This document shows, one piece after another, positions 33,604 to 42,159 of a DNA stretch of 64,000 nucleotides. Each line of letters starts with the position of its first letter. Positions within the stretch are counted from its first letter, which is position 1. The position numbers were made by a program, and so were the translations under genes. The stretch comes from Streptomyces noursei. GTDB taxonomy: Bacteria > Actinomycetota > Actinomycetes > Streptomycetales > Streptomycetaceae. The notes below the pieces were generated by a model. That model was not told the DNA's origin and did no database searches. It saw only the letters and a program-made list of their open reading frames with translations. The stretch is taken from the NCBI RefSeq assembly GCF_016917755.1, contig NZ_CP070326.1:4402001-4466000 (forward strand), in the 5' to 3' direction.

Positions 33604-33639
33604 CGTCGGGCGGACCGGAGAAGTCCGGCCCGCCCGACG
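33604..33639. terminator. Bidirectional hairpin terminator next to parS
   Basis: CGTCGGGCGG (33604-33613) pairs exactly with CCGCCCGACG (33630-33639), with an inner CCGG/CCGG pairing. It separates the convergent cyclo-ligase and penicillin-acylase genes. Confidence 0.85.
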
Positions 33640-33659
33640 CGGTGTGCTTCCGCCGCCCG

Positions 33660-36455
33660 TTACGGCGACAGGGTCAGGGTGTCCTGCCCGGCCTTCTTCA
33701 CGGCGTCCTCGCTGAACGCCCAGGGCAGCAGCTCGCCCTTGGCCCACTTGTCGGTCTGGTCGTAGTAGTGGGCGTGGTAGGCGTGCCCGGAGGCGCCGGT
33801 GAGGTTGATCCAGCGGGACTTGTCGAGGTCGGCGAGGTTGACCACCATCCGCATGGACGGGACCCAGGTCACCTTGTAGCCGCCGGCGGCGTTCCAGCCG
33901 GTGGCGTTGACCGCGGCCTCGCCGCCGCCGAGGTTCCAGGGCCCGCGGTTGAGCAGGTCCTGGAGGAAGCCCGGCCCCTCCTTGCCGAGGGTCTGGTTCT
34001 TGAGGTCCATCTGGTGCAGGCGGCCCCAGGCCCAGTTGTCGATGTTCTTGCCGAGCTTGGAGGTCAGCTCGTAGCGGGCGTCCTTCATGGCCTGGGCGAG
34101 GAGCTGGTCGCGGTTCTTCAGGCCGGGGTGGCCGGGCCGGTCCTCGGTCTTCCACCAGGCGTTGTTCGGGTCGTCGAGGATGTTCCGGACGACCTCGTAC
34201 CAGCGGTCGCCGCCGTCGGGCTGGGCGGTGTCGCCGGCCCGCTGGCCGCACTCGCGGACCAGCTTGTTCTGGTCGTCGGCCGGGCCGGTGTCGCTGGCCG
34301 GGCGGACGTAGAGGCACTGGCCCTCGACGCGCAGCTCCTTGGGCATCTTGTTGCCGAAGGCGAGCTTGAGGGTGTTGCGCCAGACGGCGTTGAAGTAGGC
34401 GGCCGCGGCGGAGTCGGGCTCCTGGGTGAAGTCCCAGCCGTTGAGCAGCTGCTGGGCGTCGCGGACGTACTTGTCCTGGATGTCGATCTTCGTCAGGTAG
34501 GGCGTCAGCAGGCGGGCGATCTCGCTGCTGTTGTCCTTCTGGAAGGACTGCATGTCGTCGGTGGAGACCTTGCCGCCGTCCTTGATCTTGGACTCGATCA
34601 GGTCGCTGATCCGCTGGCTTCGGGCGCCGTAGCCCCAGTCCTTGGTGATCAGGTACGGGTACTTCTCGTTGACGATGGCCTGGTTGGCGGTGACGATGAA
34701 GCCGCGCTTGGGGTTGTACTCGTACGGCAGGGCGCTCTGCGGGACGTAGCCCTTCCACTGGTAGGCGGGGTCCCAGCCGGGCGCCGGGTAGGTGCCGTCG
34801 CCCTTGCCGCGGACCGGGATCTGTCCGGGGGCCTGGTAGCCGATGTTGCCCTTGGTGTCGGCGTAGATGAGGTTCTGCGAGGGGACCTCGAAGCCGGCCG
34901 CGGCCTTGCGGAAGCCGGTCCAGTCCTTGGCGCGGTCGAGCTCGAAGATGGCGTCCATGGACTTGCCGGGGGTCAGCGCGGTCCAGCGCAGCGAGACGGC
35001 GTAACCGTCGCCGCGGTCGGGGGCGCCGTCGGCGACCGGGGCGTCCTTGCCGACCCCGGCCAGCTCGTCGTCGCGGTCGGAGATGATCGGGCCGTTGTTG
35101 GTGGACCGGACGGTGATCTTGCGGCTCTCGCCGCCGGCGACCTTGATGGTCTCCTGGCGGGTGAGGAACGGCTGCTGCTTGCCGTCGTAGAGGTAGCCGT
35201 CGGCGTTGATCTTCTCCAGGTAGAGGTCGGTGACGTCGGCGCCCAGGTTGGTCATGCCCCAGGAGATGTCCTGGTTGTGGCCGATGACGACGCCGGGCAT
35301 CCCGGAGAAGGTGAAGCCGGCCACGTCGTAGTTGCACTTGGGGCCGGTGGTGCGGCAGTGCAGGCCCATCTGGTACCAGAGCGAGGGCATCTGCGGTGCC
35401 AGGTGCGGGTCGTTGGCGAGCAACGGCTTGCCGGTGGTGGTGTGGTCCCCGGAGACGACCCAGGAGTTGGAGCCGATGCCGTTGCCGTTGGGGCCGAGCA
35501 GCGCCGGGACCTGTTCGAGGGTCTTCGACAGCGAGGACAGCTGCGTCTGGATCCCGGTGGTGGCGCCGCGGGTGGACCGGGTGCCGGCCCCCGCGCCCGT
35601 GCCACCGGTGCCGGTGCCGCCCGTGCCGGTGGTGGTGCCACCGGTGCCGGTGCCGCCCGTCCCGGTGCCGCCGGTGCTGGTGCCCTTGGGGTCGAACTCC
35701 TTGGTGGCCGGGTCGACGCTGCCCCCGTCGACGATCGGCCGGTTCCGCTGGTACGGGTACTCCGGGTAGAGCTGCGCGATCTGCTGCGGGGTGAACCGGC
35801 TGGTCATCAGGGACCGGTCGATCTCGTCCTTCATGTTGCCGCGCAGGTCCCAGGCCATCGCCTTGAGCCACGCCACCGAGTCGACCGGGGTCCAGGGCTC
35901 GGGCTTGTAGTCGTTGGTGAAGCCGAGCGCGGCGTACTCCAGGGAGAGCTCGGAGCCCTGGTGGTCCTTGAGATAGGCGTTGACACCGGCGGAGTACGCC
36001 TGGAGGTATTTCTTCGCGGTGGCCGAGAGCTTGGTGTCGTATTCCTTCTGCGCCACCTGGTGCCAGCCGAGGGTGCGCAGGAACTCGTCGCTCTTGACCT
36101 GGCTCGCGCCGAACATCTCGGAGAGCCGGCCGGCCGTCATGTGGCGGCGGACGTCCATCTCCCAGAAACGGTCCTGGGCCTGGACGTAGCCCTGGGCGCG
36201 GAAGAGGTCCTCGTCGGTGTCGGCGTAGATCTGCGGGATGCCGTTGGCGTCACGGACGACGTCCACCGGGTCGGTCAGGCCCGGGAGTTTGAGCGACCCC
36301 GTGGTCTCCGGGAAGGAGGCGCGAACGGTACTGACCCCCCAGTACGCGCCGAAGCCGATGCCCGCCACAAGCAGCAGCACGACCGTGAGCGCGACGAGGC
36401 GGCCGCGCCGCCCCTTCTTCTTTTTGGGGGCTGGACCGGACTTGTTGGCGGGCAT
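33660..36455 (-). CDS. Penicillin acylase family protein (membrane-anchored Ntn hydrolase)
   Basis: 931 residues. A basic N-terminus (KKKKGRRGR) and one membrane segment (about 20-40) anchor it, with the enzyme outside. The alpha part ends in a Thr/Gly-rich spacer (repeats of GGTGTGG, about 260-300). The beta subunit starts at Ser331 in GSNSWVVSG, the Ntn nucleophile freed by self-cleavage; NDPHL and GWGMTN-like segments of the family follow. Likely substrates are beta-lactams, acyl-homoserine lactones or other amides; which one cannot be told. AAGGA lies just before the ATG at 36455. The long low-complexity spacer ahead of the cleavage site is unusual. Confidence 0.92.
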   Translation of the reverse strand: MPANKSGPAPKKKKGRRGRLVALTVVLLLVAGIGFGAYWGVSTVRASFPETTGSLKLPGLTDPVDVVRDANGIPQIYADTDEDLFRAQGYVQAQDRFWEMDVRRHMTAGRLSEMFGASQVKSDEFLRTLGWHQVAQKEYDTKLSATAKKYLQAYSAGVNAYLKDHQGSELSLEYAALGFTNDYKPEPWTPVDSVAWLKAMAWDLRGNMKDEIDRSLMTSRFTPQQIAQLYPEYPYQRNRPIVDGGSVDPATKEFDPKGTSTGGTGTGGTGTGGTTTGTGGTGTGGTGAGAGTRSTRGATTGIQTQLSSLSKTLEQVPALLGPNGNGIGSNSWVVSGDHTTTGKPLLANDPHLAPQMPSLWYQMGLHCRTTGPKCNYDVAGFTFSGMPGVVIGHNQDISWGMTNLGADVTDLYLEKINADGYLYDGKQQPFLTRQETIKVAGGESRKITVRSTNNGPIISDRDDELAGVGKDAPVADGAPDRGDGYAVSLRWTALTPGKSMDAIFELDRAKDWTGFRKAAAGFEVPSQNLIYADTKGNIGYQAPGQIPVRGKGDGTYPAPGWDPAYQWKGYVPQSALPYEYNPKRGFIVTANQAIVNEKYPYLITKDWGYGARSQRISDLIESKIKDGGKVSTDDMQSFQKDNSSEIARLLTPYLTKIDIQDKYVRDAQQLLNGWDFTQEPDSAAAAYFNAVWRNTLKLAFGNKMPKELRVEGQCLYVRPASDTGPADDQNKLVRECGQRAGDTAQPDGGDRWYEVVRNILDDPNNAWWKTEDRPGHPGLKNRDQLLAQAMKDARYELTSKLGKNIDNWAWGRLHQMDLKNQTLGKEGPGFLQDLLNRGPWNLGGGEAAVNATGWNAAGGYKVTWVPSMRMVVNLADLDKSRWINLTGASGHAYHAHYYDQTDKWAKGELLPWAFSEDAVKKAGQDTLTLSP

Positions 36456-36642
36456 CTCTGTCCTTCGAGGGGCAGGGTGGGAGTGCTGGAGCAACCATAG
36501 GCGCACCGGTTTGAGGACCCCTACGCGGAGTCAGCGCCGGGCACATTAAACTTTCAAGCAATGGTAAATTGTTAGAGTCAGTAACTAGATACGGTAAGGA
36601 CAACCAGCCCACACCGACTGAGGCGCGAGGAAGGATCAGCTC

Positions 36643-38178
36643 CTGACTGTCGAACACCTCAACGAACTCCTGCTGATCTGCTCGCTCGTACTGCTCGTCG
36701 CAGTCGCCGCGGTACGGCTCTCCTCGCGCAGCGGGCTCCCCAGCCTGCTCATCTACCTGGGGATAGGCATCGCGATGGGGCAGGACGGCATCGGCGGCGT
36801 CATCTTCGACAACGCCGAACTGACCCAACTCCTCGGCTATGCCGCCCTGGTGGTGATCCTCGCCGAGGGCGGCCTGGGCACCAAGTGGAAGGAGATCAAA
36901 CCAGCCCTGCCCCAAGCCGCGATGCTCTCGACGGTCGGCGTCGCGGTGAGCGTGGGGGTCACCGCGGCCGGCGCGCACTACCTCGCCGGACTCGAATGGC
37001 GCCAGGCGCTGCTGATCGGCGCGGTGGTCTCGTCCACGGACGCCGCGGCCGTCTTCTCCGTGCTGCGCAGCGTGCCCCTGCCGGCCCGTCTGACGGGTGT
37101 CCTGGAAGCCGAGTCCGGCTTCAACGACGCCCCGGTGGTCATCCTCGTCGTGGCCTTCTCCGCCGCGGGACCCACCGAACACTGGTACGTCCTGCTCGGC
37201 GAGATAGCGCTGGAGCTGGCGATCGGCGCCGCCATCGGCCTGGCCATCGGCTGGATCGGCTCGTACGGCATGCGGCACGTGGCACTGCCCGCCTCCGGCC
37301 TCTACCCGATCGCGGTGATGGCCATCGCGGTCTCCGCCTACGCGGCCGGCGCGCTGGCGCACGGTTCCGGCTTCCTCGCCGTCTACCTGGCCGCGGTCAT
37401 CCTCGGCAACGCCAAGCTGCCACACGCCCCGGCCACCCGCGGTTTCGCCGAGGGCGTCGGTTGGATCGGCCAGATCGGCATGTTCGTCCTGCTGGGTCTG
37501 CTGGTCACCCCGCACAACCTGCTCGACGACATCGTGCCCGCGCTGCTCATCGGCATGATCCTGACGCTGGTCGCCCGCCCGCTGTCCGTCTTCTCCTCGC
37601 TGCTGCCCTTCCGGGTGCCGTGGCAGGAGAAGACCCTGCTGTCCTGGGCCGGGTTGCGCGGCGCGGTGCCGATCGTGCTGGCCACCATCCCGATGGTGGG
37701 CGACGTCCCCGGCAGCGAGACGGTCTTCAACATCGTCTTCGTCCTGGTCGTGGTCTACACCCTGATCCAGGGTCCGACGCTGCCGTGGCTGGCCCGACGG
37801 CTGCGGCTCGGCGAGGGCGAGGAGCCCGCCGACCTGGGCATCGAGTCGGCCCCGCTGGAGCGGCTGCGCGGCCATCTGCTGTCCACGTCCATAGGCCCCA
37901 CCTCCCTGATGCACGGCGTGGAGGTCGGCGAGCTGCGGATGCCGGCGGGCGCCGCGGTCACCCTCGTCGTCCGGGACGGCACCAGTTTCGTGCCCTCCCC
38001 GACGACGGTGCTGCGGCGCGGCGACGAGCTGCTGGTGGTGGCCACCGACCCGGTGCGGGACGCGGCCGAGCGGCGGCTGCAGGCGGTGTCCCAGGGCGGC
38101 AAGCTGGCCGGCTGGCTGGGGGCCGGCGCACCGCAGCAGCCCCAGGAGAAGCGCGGCCGGCGGCGCGAGGTGGGGTGA
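36643..38178 (+). CDS. Potassium/proton antiporter (NhaP2/CvrA type) with RCK_C domain
   Basis: 511 residues. Twelve to thirteen membrane segments of the CPA1 family cover about 1-390, with SSTDAAAVFSVLR and ESGFNDAP carrying the ion-binding aspartates. An RCK_C (TrkA-C) regulatory domain ends the protein (about 405-490, LRMPAGAAVTLVVRDGTSFVPSP). It exchanges K+ (or Na+) for H+. The start is a CTG at 36643: an in-frame stop lies at 36619, AAGGA is 8-12 bases upstream of the CTG, and the first ATG (36775) would delete the first membrane helix (ELLLICSLVLLVAVAAVRL). Confidence 0.92.
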   Translation: MTVEHLNELLLICSLVLLVAVAAVRLSSRSGLPSLLIYLGIGIAMGQDGIGGVIFDNAELTQLLGYAALVVILAEGGLGTKWKEIKPALPQAAMLSTVGVAVSVGVTAAGAHYLAGLEWRQALLIGAVVSSTDAAAVFSVLRSVPLPARLTGVLEAESGFNDAPVVILVVAFSAAGPTEHWYVLLGEIALELAIGAAIGLAIGWIGSYGMRHVALPASGLYPIAVMAIAVSAYAAGALAHGSGFLAVYLAAVILGNAKLPHAPATRGFAEGVGWIGQIGMFVLLGLLVTPHNLLDDIVPALLIGMILTLVARPLSVFSSLLPFRVPWQEKTLLSWAGLRGAVPIVLATIPMVGDVPGSETVFNIVFVLVVVYTLIQGPTLPWLARRLRLGEGEEPADLGIESAPLERLRGHLLSTSIGPTSLMHGVEVGELRMPAGAAVTLVVRDGTSFVPSPTTVLRRGDELLVVATDPVRDAAERRLQAVSQGGKLAGWLGAGAPQQPQEKRGRRREVG

Positions 38179-38230
38179 GACGGCGGGCCCCGGCCCGCCC
38201 GGCTTGCCCGGCCGGACGCCGAATGTGCGC

Positions 38231-38288
38231 TATCTCTCCAGAGATACCAAGGAAAACTGCGTGAAGCCCTGGTTAATCCCAGGGCTTC
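38231..38288. terminator. Palindrome and strong hairpin after the antiporter gene
   Basis: TATCTCT-cc-AGAGATA (38231-38246) is a perfect short inverted repeat. It is followed by GAAGCCCTGG (38263-38272) paired with CCAGGGCTTC (38279-38288), a textbook terminator stem. The 343-bp gap 38179-38521 holds no gene; further down GTACAA (38303-38308) and TTGTAC (38322-38327) form another inverted repeat over a TACAAT -10-like box, a candidate promoter/operator for the transporter gene that follows. Confidence 0.65.
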
Positions 38289-38521
38289 ATTGCATCCGGC
38301 CTGTACAATCGAGAGGGAAATTTGTACGGATCACGAACCAACTCTGCCTGACGCAGAGCTGGCGCGACCGCTCGGCGGCCGCGGTCCCCTGCCACACGCA
38401 GCCACCTTTCCCGGGTGTGGACCACGCGGTATCACTCGGTCCTGCGCGAGAGGACAGCTCTCGGCGCGTACCCGTGACGACCTCGCGGGGCAGCGCTACC
38501 AGGCGGCAGAAAGGCCCGGCC

Positions 38522-39832
38522 GTGGCATCCGCGGTCAAGGACTCCCGTCCCGGTTACGGTCAACTGTTGCGCACGCCCGGCGCATGGACCTTTGTGTTGC
38601 CCGGCTTTCTGGCCCGGCAGCCGTTCGCGATGCTGACGATCGGCATCGTCCTGCTCGTCCAGTCCACCACCGGCTCCTACGGCACCGCCGGCGCGGTCTC
38701 CGCCGCCACCGGTGTCTCGATGGCGCTGTTCGCCCCGCAGAGCGGCAAGCTCGCCGACCGGTTCGGGCAGCGCACGGTGCTGATCCCCGGCATCCTGGTG
38801 CACGTCGCCGGCGTCTCCGCCCTGATCGCCCTGGCCCTCGCCCACGCCCCCCTGTGGGCGCTGCTCGCCGTCGCCGTCCCCACGGGCGCCTCGACGCCGC
38901 AGGTCGGCCCGATGGTGCGGGCCCGCTGGGCGACGAAGCTGGGCGGCAGCCCGCTGATGCCCACCGCCGCCGCCTTCGAGTCGGTGACCGACGAGTTCAC
39001 CTTCGTCGTCGGCCCGGTGCTGGCGACCGCGCTGTGCACCGGCGTCCACCCGGCCGCCGGCCTGGTCGCCGAGGCCGTGCTGACGCTGGCCGGCGGTCTG
39101 CTCTTCGCCTCCCAGCGGCGCACCCAGCCGCCCGTCCACCGCGGCTCGTCGGACGACCAGCCGCGCGTCTCGGCGCTGTCCGTCCCCGGTGTGCGGGTGC
39201 TGATCGTGGCGTTCCTCGGCATCGGCTCGGTCTTCGGCGGCATGCAGGTCTCGCTGACCGCGCTCACCGAGCACATCGGACAACCCGGCATCAACGGCGT
39301 CCTCTACGGGATCTTCGCGGGCGGCAACATGCTCGCCGGCATCGCCTGCGGCACGATCGCCTGGAAGGTCGGCCCGCGCCGCCGGCTGCTGGTCGCCTAC
39401 GGGCTGCTGGCGCTGGCCACCACCCCGCTGTGGGCGGTGACCGCGGTGCCGCTGCTGGGCGCCGTCGGCCTGGTCGTCGGCCTGTGCATCGCCCCGGCGC
39501 TGATCACCGGCTACACCCTCGTCGAGTCCCTGGTCCCGGCCACCGCCCGGACCGAGGCGTTCACCTGGCTGACCGGCGCGGTGGCGCTGGGTCAGGCGGC
39601 CGCGGCCACCGCCGCCGGCCAGCTGGCGGACCGCTTCGGCCCGAGCTCCGGCTTCCTGGTGCCGCTGGCCGGCACGGCGCTGGCCCTGGTGGTGCTGCTC
39701 TCCCTGCGGGCCTACCTGGCGCCCCGGCCCTCGAAGGTGGTCACCGGGTCGGCGGCTGCCGCCGACACCGGCGCCGAGGCCCCCGCGGGGACCGTCGCCG
39801 ACGAGCGGGAACGCGAGCTGAGCCGCGCCTGA
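38522..39832 (+). CDS. MFS transporter
   Basis: 436 residues with 12 predicted membrane helices in two halves. The loop GKLADRFGQRTVL between helices 2 and 3 is the MFS signature, and its counterpart AGQLADRFGPSSGF is in the second half. It probably exports a drug or metabolite by proton antiport. The open frame extends about 100 codons upstream, but that part has no membrane character; GTG 38522 has AAAGG eight bases before it and starts at the first conserved segment. The gene stands alone behind a possible operator region. Confidence 0.88.
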   Translation: MASAVKDSRPGYGQLLRTPGAWTFVLPGFLARQPFAMLTIGIVLLVQSTTGSYGTAGAVSAATGVSMALFAPQSGKLADRFGQRTVLIPGILVHVAGVSALIALALAHAPLWALLAVAVPTGASTPQVGPMVRARWATKLGGSPLMPTAAAFESVTDEFTFVVGPVLATALCTGVHPAAGLVAEAVLTLAGGLLFASQRRTQPPVHRGSSDDQPRVSALSVPGVRVLIVAFLGIGSVFGGMQVSLTALTEHIGQPGINGVLYGIFAGGNMLAGIACGTIAWKVGPRRRLLVAYGLLALATTPLWAVTAVPLLGAVGLVVGLCIAPALITGYTLVESLVPATARTEAFTWLTGAVALGQAAAATAAGQLADRFGPSSGFLVPLAGTALALVVLLSLRAYLAPRPSKVVTGSAAAADTGAEAPAGTVADERERELSRA

Positions 39833-39906
39833 ACGGGCGCGGAACCGGGTCCGGGGCCGGGCGTGGAGTCCGTCACCGTGCAGCGTTCACGGTGGACTGA
39901 TGCGCC

Positions 39907-39932
39907 GGAATACTGCAAGATGGAGCGTCGTT
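39907..39932 (+). promoter_or_regulatory. Sigma-R type promoter (GGAAT-N18-GTT)
   Basis: GGAAT at 39907-39911, exactly 18 bases, then GTT at 39930-39932: the consensus of the thiol-stress sigma factor SigR of Streptomyces. It lies 36 bp before the zinc-ribbon protein gene, and its -10 element overlaps the first bases of the CIRCE element. Confidence 0.7.
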
Positions 39933-39957
39933 AGCACTCAATGAGTGAGAGTGCCAG
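39931..39957. promoter_or_regulatory. CIRCE element (HrcA operator)
   Basis: TTAGCACTC, nine bases, GAGTGCCAG. The CIRCE consensus is TTAGCACTC-N9-GAGTGCTAA, so the left arm is perfect and seven of nine right-arm bases match, with correct spacing. It sits between promoter and start codon, where HrcA would repress transcription until heat or protein damage. Confidence 0.85.
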
Positions 39958-39968
39958 GAGGAAGTCAA

Positions 39969-40304
39969 GTGCCGACCTACCAGTACCAGTGCACCGCGTG
40001 CGGCGAGGGCCTTGAGGCCGTGCAGAAGTTCACCGACGACGCGCTCACCGAGTGCCCCAGCTGCAACGGACGCCTCAAGAAGGTGTTCTCGGCGGTCGGC
40101 ATCGTCTTCAAGGGCTCCGGCTTCTACCGCAACGACAGCCGCGGCTCGTCGTCCAGCAGCAGCCCTGCCAGCAGCTCCACGTCGTCGAGCGGCTCCACCT
40201 CCTCGACGTCCTCGTCCTCGGCGTCCTCCTCGTCCTCGACGTCGTCCGCTTCGTCCTCGGACAGCAAGTCGACGGCCTCGGCGAGCACCGGCTCCGCCGC
40301 CTGA
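39969..40304 (+). CDS. ruc: FmdB-type zinc-ribbon protein with disordered Ser-rich tail (Ruc-like redox chaperone)
   Basis: 111 residues. The N-terminal zinc ribbon has Cys8-x2-Cys11 and Cys29-x2-Cys32 (PTYQYQCTACG, TECPSC); residues 55-111 are almost wholly Ser/Ala/Thr and should be unstructured. This two-part design is that of mycobacterial Ruc (Rv0991c), a chaperone switched on when its cysteines oxidise and release zinc. A SigR-type promoter and a CIRCE element directly upstream support a role in oxidative and heat stress. GGAGGAAGT precedes the GTG start. Neighbourhood (cyclo-ligase, galU, mscL) is also shared with mycobacteria. Confidence 0.88.
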   Translation: MPTYQYQCTACGEGLEAVQKFTDDALTECPSCNGRLKKVFSAVGIVFKGSGFYRNDSRGSSSSSSPASSSTSSSGSTSSTSSSSASSSSSTSSASSSDSKSTASASTGSAA

Positions 40305-40350
40305 CCTGCGCCGACGGTCGGCCGCACAGCGGCACCGGCCACCGGACCTC

Positions 40351-40389
40351 CGGGCCCCGCCACTCCCCACCAGGGAGCGGCGGGGCCCG
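40351..40389. terminator. Strong hairpin terminator
   Basis: CGGGCCCCGCC (40351-40361) pairs exactly with GGCGGGGCCCG (40379-40389), extended by CTCCC/GGGAG inside; lies 47 bp after the zinc-ribbon gene. Confidence 0.85.
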
Positions 40390-40462
40390 CTGCGTTCCCC
40401 GGCCCGCAGCAGATCCACCGGGTCACCGACGGGCCGCCGTCGCGCCCCGATAGTGTGACCGC

Positions 40463-41296
40463 ATGGCTGACGCGGAGATTGGCGTTATCGGCGGGTCGGG
40501 GTTCTACTCCTTCCTGGACGACGTGACCGAGATCACTGTGGACACCCCCTACGGGCGCCCCAGTGATTCCCTGTTCCTCGGCGAGATCGCCGGCCGTTCG
40601 GTCGCGTTCCTGCCCCGGCACGGCCGCGGGCATCACCTGCCGCCGCACCGCATCAACTACCGCGCCAACCTCTGGGCGCTGCGCTCCGTCGGCGTGCGGC
40701 AGGTCCTCGGGCCGTGCGCGGTGGGCGGGCTGCGACCCGAGTACGGCCCCGGCACCCTGCTCGTCCCCGATCAGCTCGTGGACCGCACCAAGTCCCGCGT
40801 CCAGTCGTACTTCGACGGCGTACCGCGCCCGGACGGCAGCGTTCCCAACGTCGTCCACCTGACCTTCGCCGACCCGTACTGCCCCGCCGGCCGCCAGGCC
40901 GCCCTCGCCGCCGCCCGCGGCCGGGACTGGGAGCCGGTCGACGGCGGCACCCTCGTGGTGATCGAGGGCCCGCGCTTCTCCACCCGTGCCGAGTCGCGCT
41001 GGCACGCCGCCCAGGGCTGGTCGGTGGTCGGCATGACCGGTCACCCCGAGGCCGTCCTGGCCCGCGAGCTGAGCCTGTGCTACACCTCGCTGACCCTGGT
41101 CACCGACCTGGACGCGGGCACCGAGACCGGTGAGGGCGTCTCCCACGAGGAGGTCCTCAAGGTCTTCGGCGAGAACATCAGCCGGCTGCGCGAGGCCCTC
41201 TTCGACACCGTCGCCGCGCTGCCCGCCACCACCGAACGCGCCTGCCTGTGCACGGACGCGCACCAGGGGTGGGATCTGGGGATAGACCTGCCGTAG
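40463..41296 (+). CDS. mtnP: S-methyl-5'-thioadenosine phosphorylase
   Basis: 277 residues, PNP/MTAP family. IGVIGGSGFYSF at the start (phosphate loop), RHGRGHHLPPHRINYRANLWAL, EGPRFSTRAESR and the MTGHPEAVLARELSLCY signature are all present. It cleaves methylthioadenosine, a by-product of polyamine and other SAM-dependent reactions, to adenine and methylthioribose-1-phosphate. TAGTGT six bases before the ATG suggests a leaderless transcript. Separated from the upstream gene by a strong terminator. Confidence 0.93.
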   Translation: MADAEIGVIGGSGFYSFLDDVTEITVDTPYGRPSDSLFLGEIAGRSVAFLPRHGRGHHLPPHRINYRANLWALRSVGVRQVLGPCAVGGLRPEYGPGTLLVPDQLVDRTKSRVQSYFDGVPRPDGSVPNVVHLTFADPYCPAGRQAALAAARGRDWEPVDGGTLVVIEGPRFSTRAESRWHAAQGWSVVGMTGHPEAVLARELSLCYTSLTLVTDLDAGTETGEGVSHEEVLKVFGENISRLREALFDTVAALPATTERACLCTDAHQGWDLGIDLP

Positions 41297-41490
41297 CGGC
41301 CGGGGGCGGCCTCCGCAGGGGCGGGGCCGGCCTTCGTCGGGGCGGGGCGGCGACTGTCGCCCCGCTACCGGGTGACGGAGTTGTCCACAACCGTGGGGCC
41401 GTCCACAGGCCGGAGCGGGTCGCGGCGAAGTGCGGGACGGTGGTGATCGCCGGGTCCGAACGCCGGTCCCGCTTTCCGCACCGACAGGCG

Positions 41491-41742
41491 GTGACGACCA
41501 TGCCCTTCCCCACCCCGACCCCGTCCCTTCCCGCACCCCCGCGGTGTGAAGTGCCCCACTTCGTCCCCGTCCGCCCGGGCGGCGTCCGCGCCCGATGGCG
41601 CGGTGCGGGACGGCAGCTCCTGCTCGCCGCCGCACTGGCAACGACCGCCGCAGCACTGGCCACCGGCCTGACGCACGGCCCCGCCCGCACCGCGTCCGCC
41701 CCCGTCGCCCACCCCGCCGCGGCAGGGTGCGGGGAGCGATGA
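41491..41742 (+). CDS. Small membrane protein, possibly a truncated SAF-domain (CpaB-like) protein
   Basis: 83 residues: Pro-rich start, a basic stretch (RPGGVRARWRGAGR), then one membrane segment (LLLAAALATTAAALATGL) and a short Ala/His tail ending CGER. The N-terminus has the look of actinobacterial SAF-domain proteins often encoded before mscL, but the SAF domain itself is missing and the following 400 bp do not encode it in any frame I can see. It may be a truncated remnant or an independent small protein. GTG 41491 or ATG 41500 can start it. Confidence 0.45.
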   Translation: MTTMPFPTPTPSLPAPPRCEVPHFVPVRPGGVRARWRGAGRQLLLAAALATTAAALATGLTHGPARTASAPVAHPAAAGCGER

Positions 41743-42159
41743 CGATGCCGGGTACGCGTCAAGATCGAGTGGCGTCTCCCGCTCCGGGCCGCGAGACTTC
41801 TCCGAGTGGCGGGGCACCTGCCACGCGCCCGTCACGAGGGCGCGCCCGCACCACCGATACCGATGCCGTTATCGGCACCGCCGCACCCATCACCGCCGCG
41901 AGGACTCCGCCGAGCGGCCGGGTCCGTCGTTCCCCGGCGGCTCCCCGATCCCGTCCGGCCTCACCTCCGCCTCCTGCGATCCGGCCTCGGCACGGCCCGG
42001 TCCCCCCGGTCCGTCGCTCCCGACCGGCTATCCGCACTGACGCTCTGGTCGATCGCCGGTTCGTGTTGCGTGATTGGACACCCGCGCCCCGCCCTGCCGT
42101 AAGTTGCGGTGCCGATTGTCGGTGCACCGTCCAGAGCAAGCGTGGAAAGAGGCTGTCAG
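41743..42159. other. Gene-poor gap before mscL
   Basis: 417 bp. No frame on either strand has conserved-protein character; the composition stays GC-rich but codon-position bias is lost. It may be decayed coding sequence of the preceding gene plus the mscL promoter region near 42060-42110, where a locally AT-richer stretch (tgttgcgtgattgg, ccgtaagttgc) occurs. Confidence 0.4.

Noticed and set aside
38179..38521. Riboswitch upstream of the MFS gene
   Set aside because: The stems are a terminator of the preceding gene plus short palindromes; no conserved aptamer core could be recognised.
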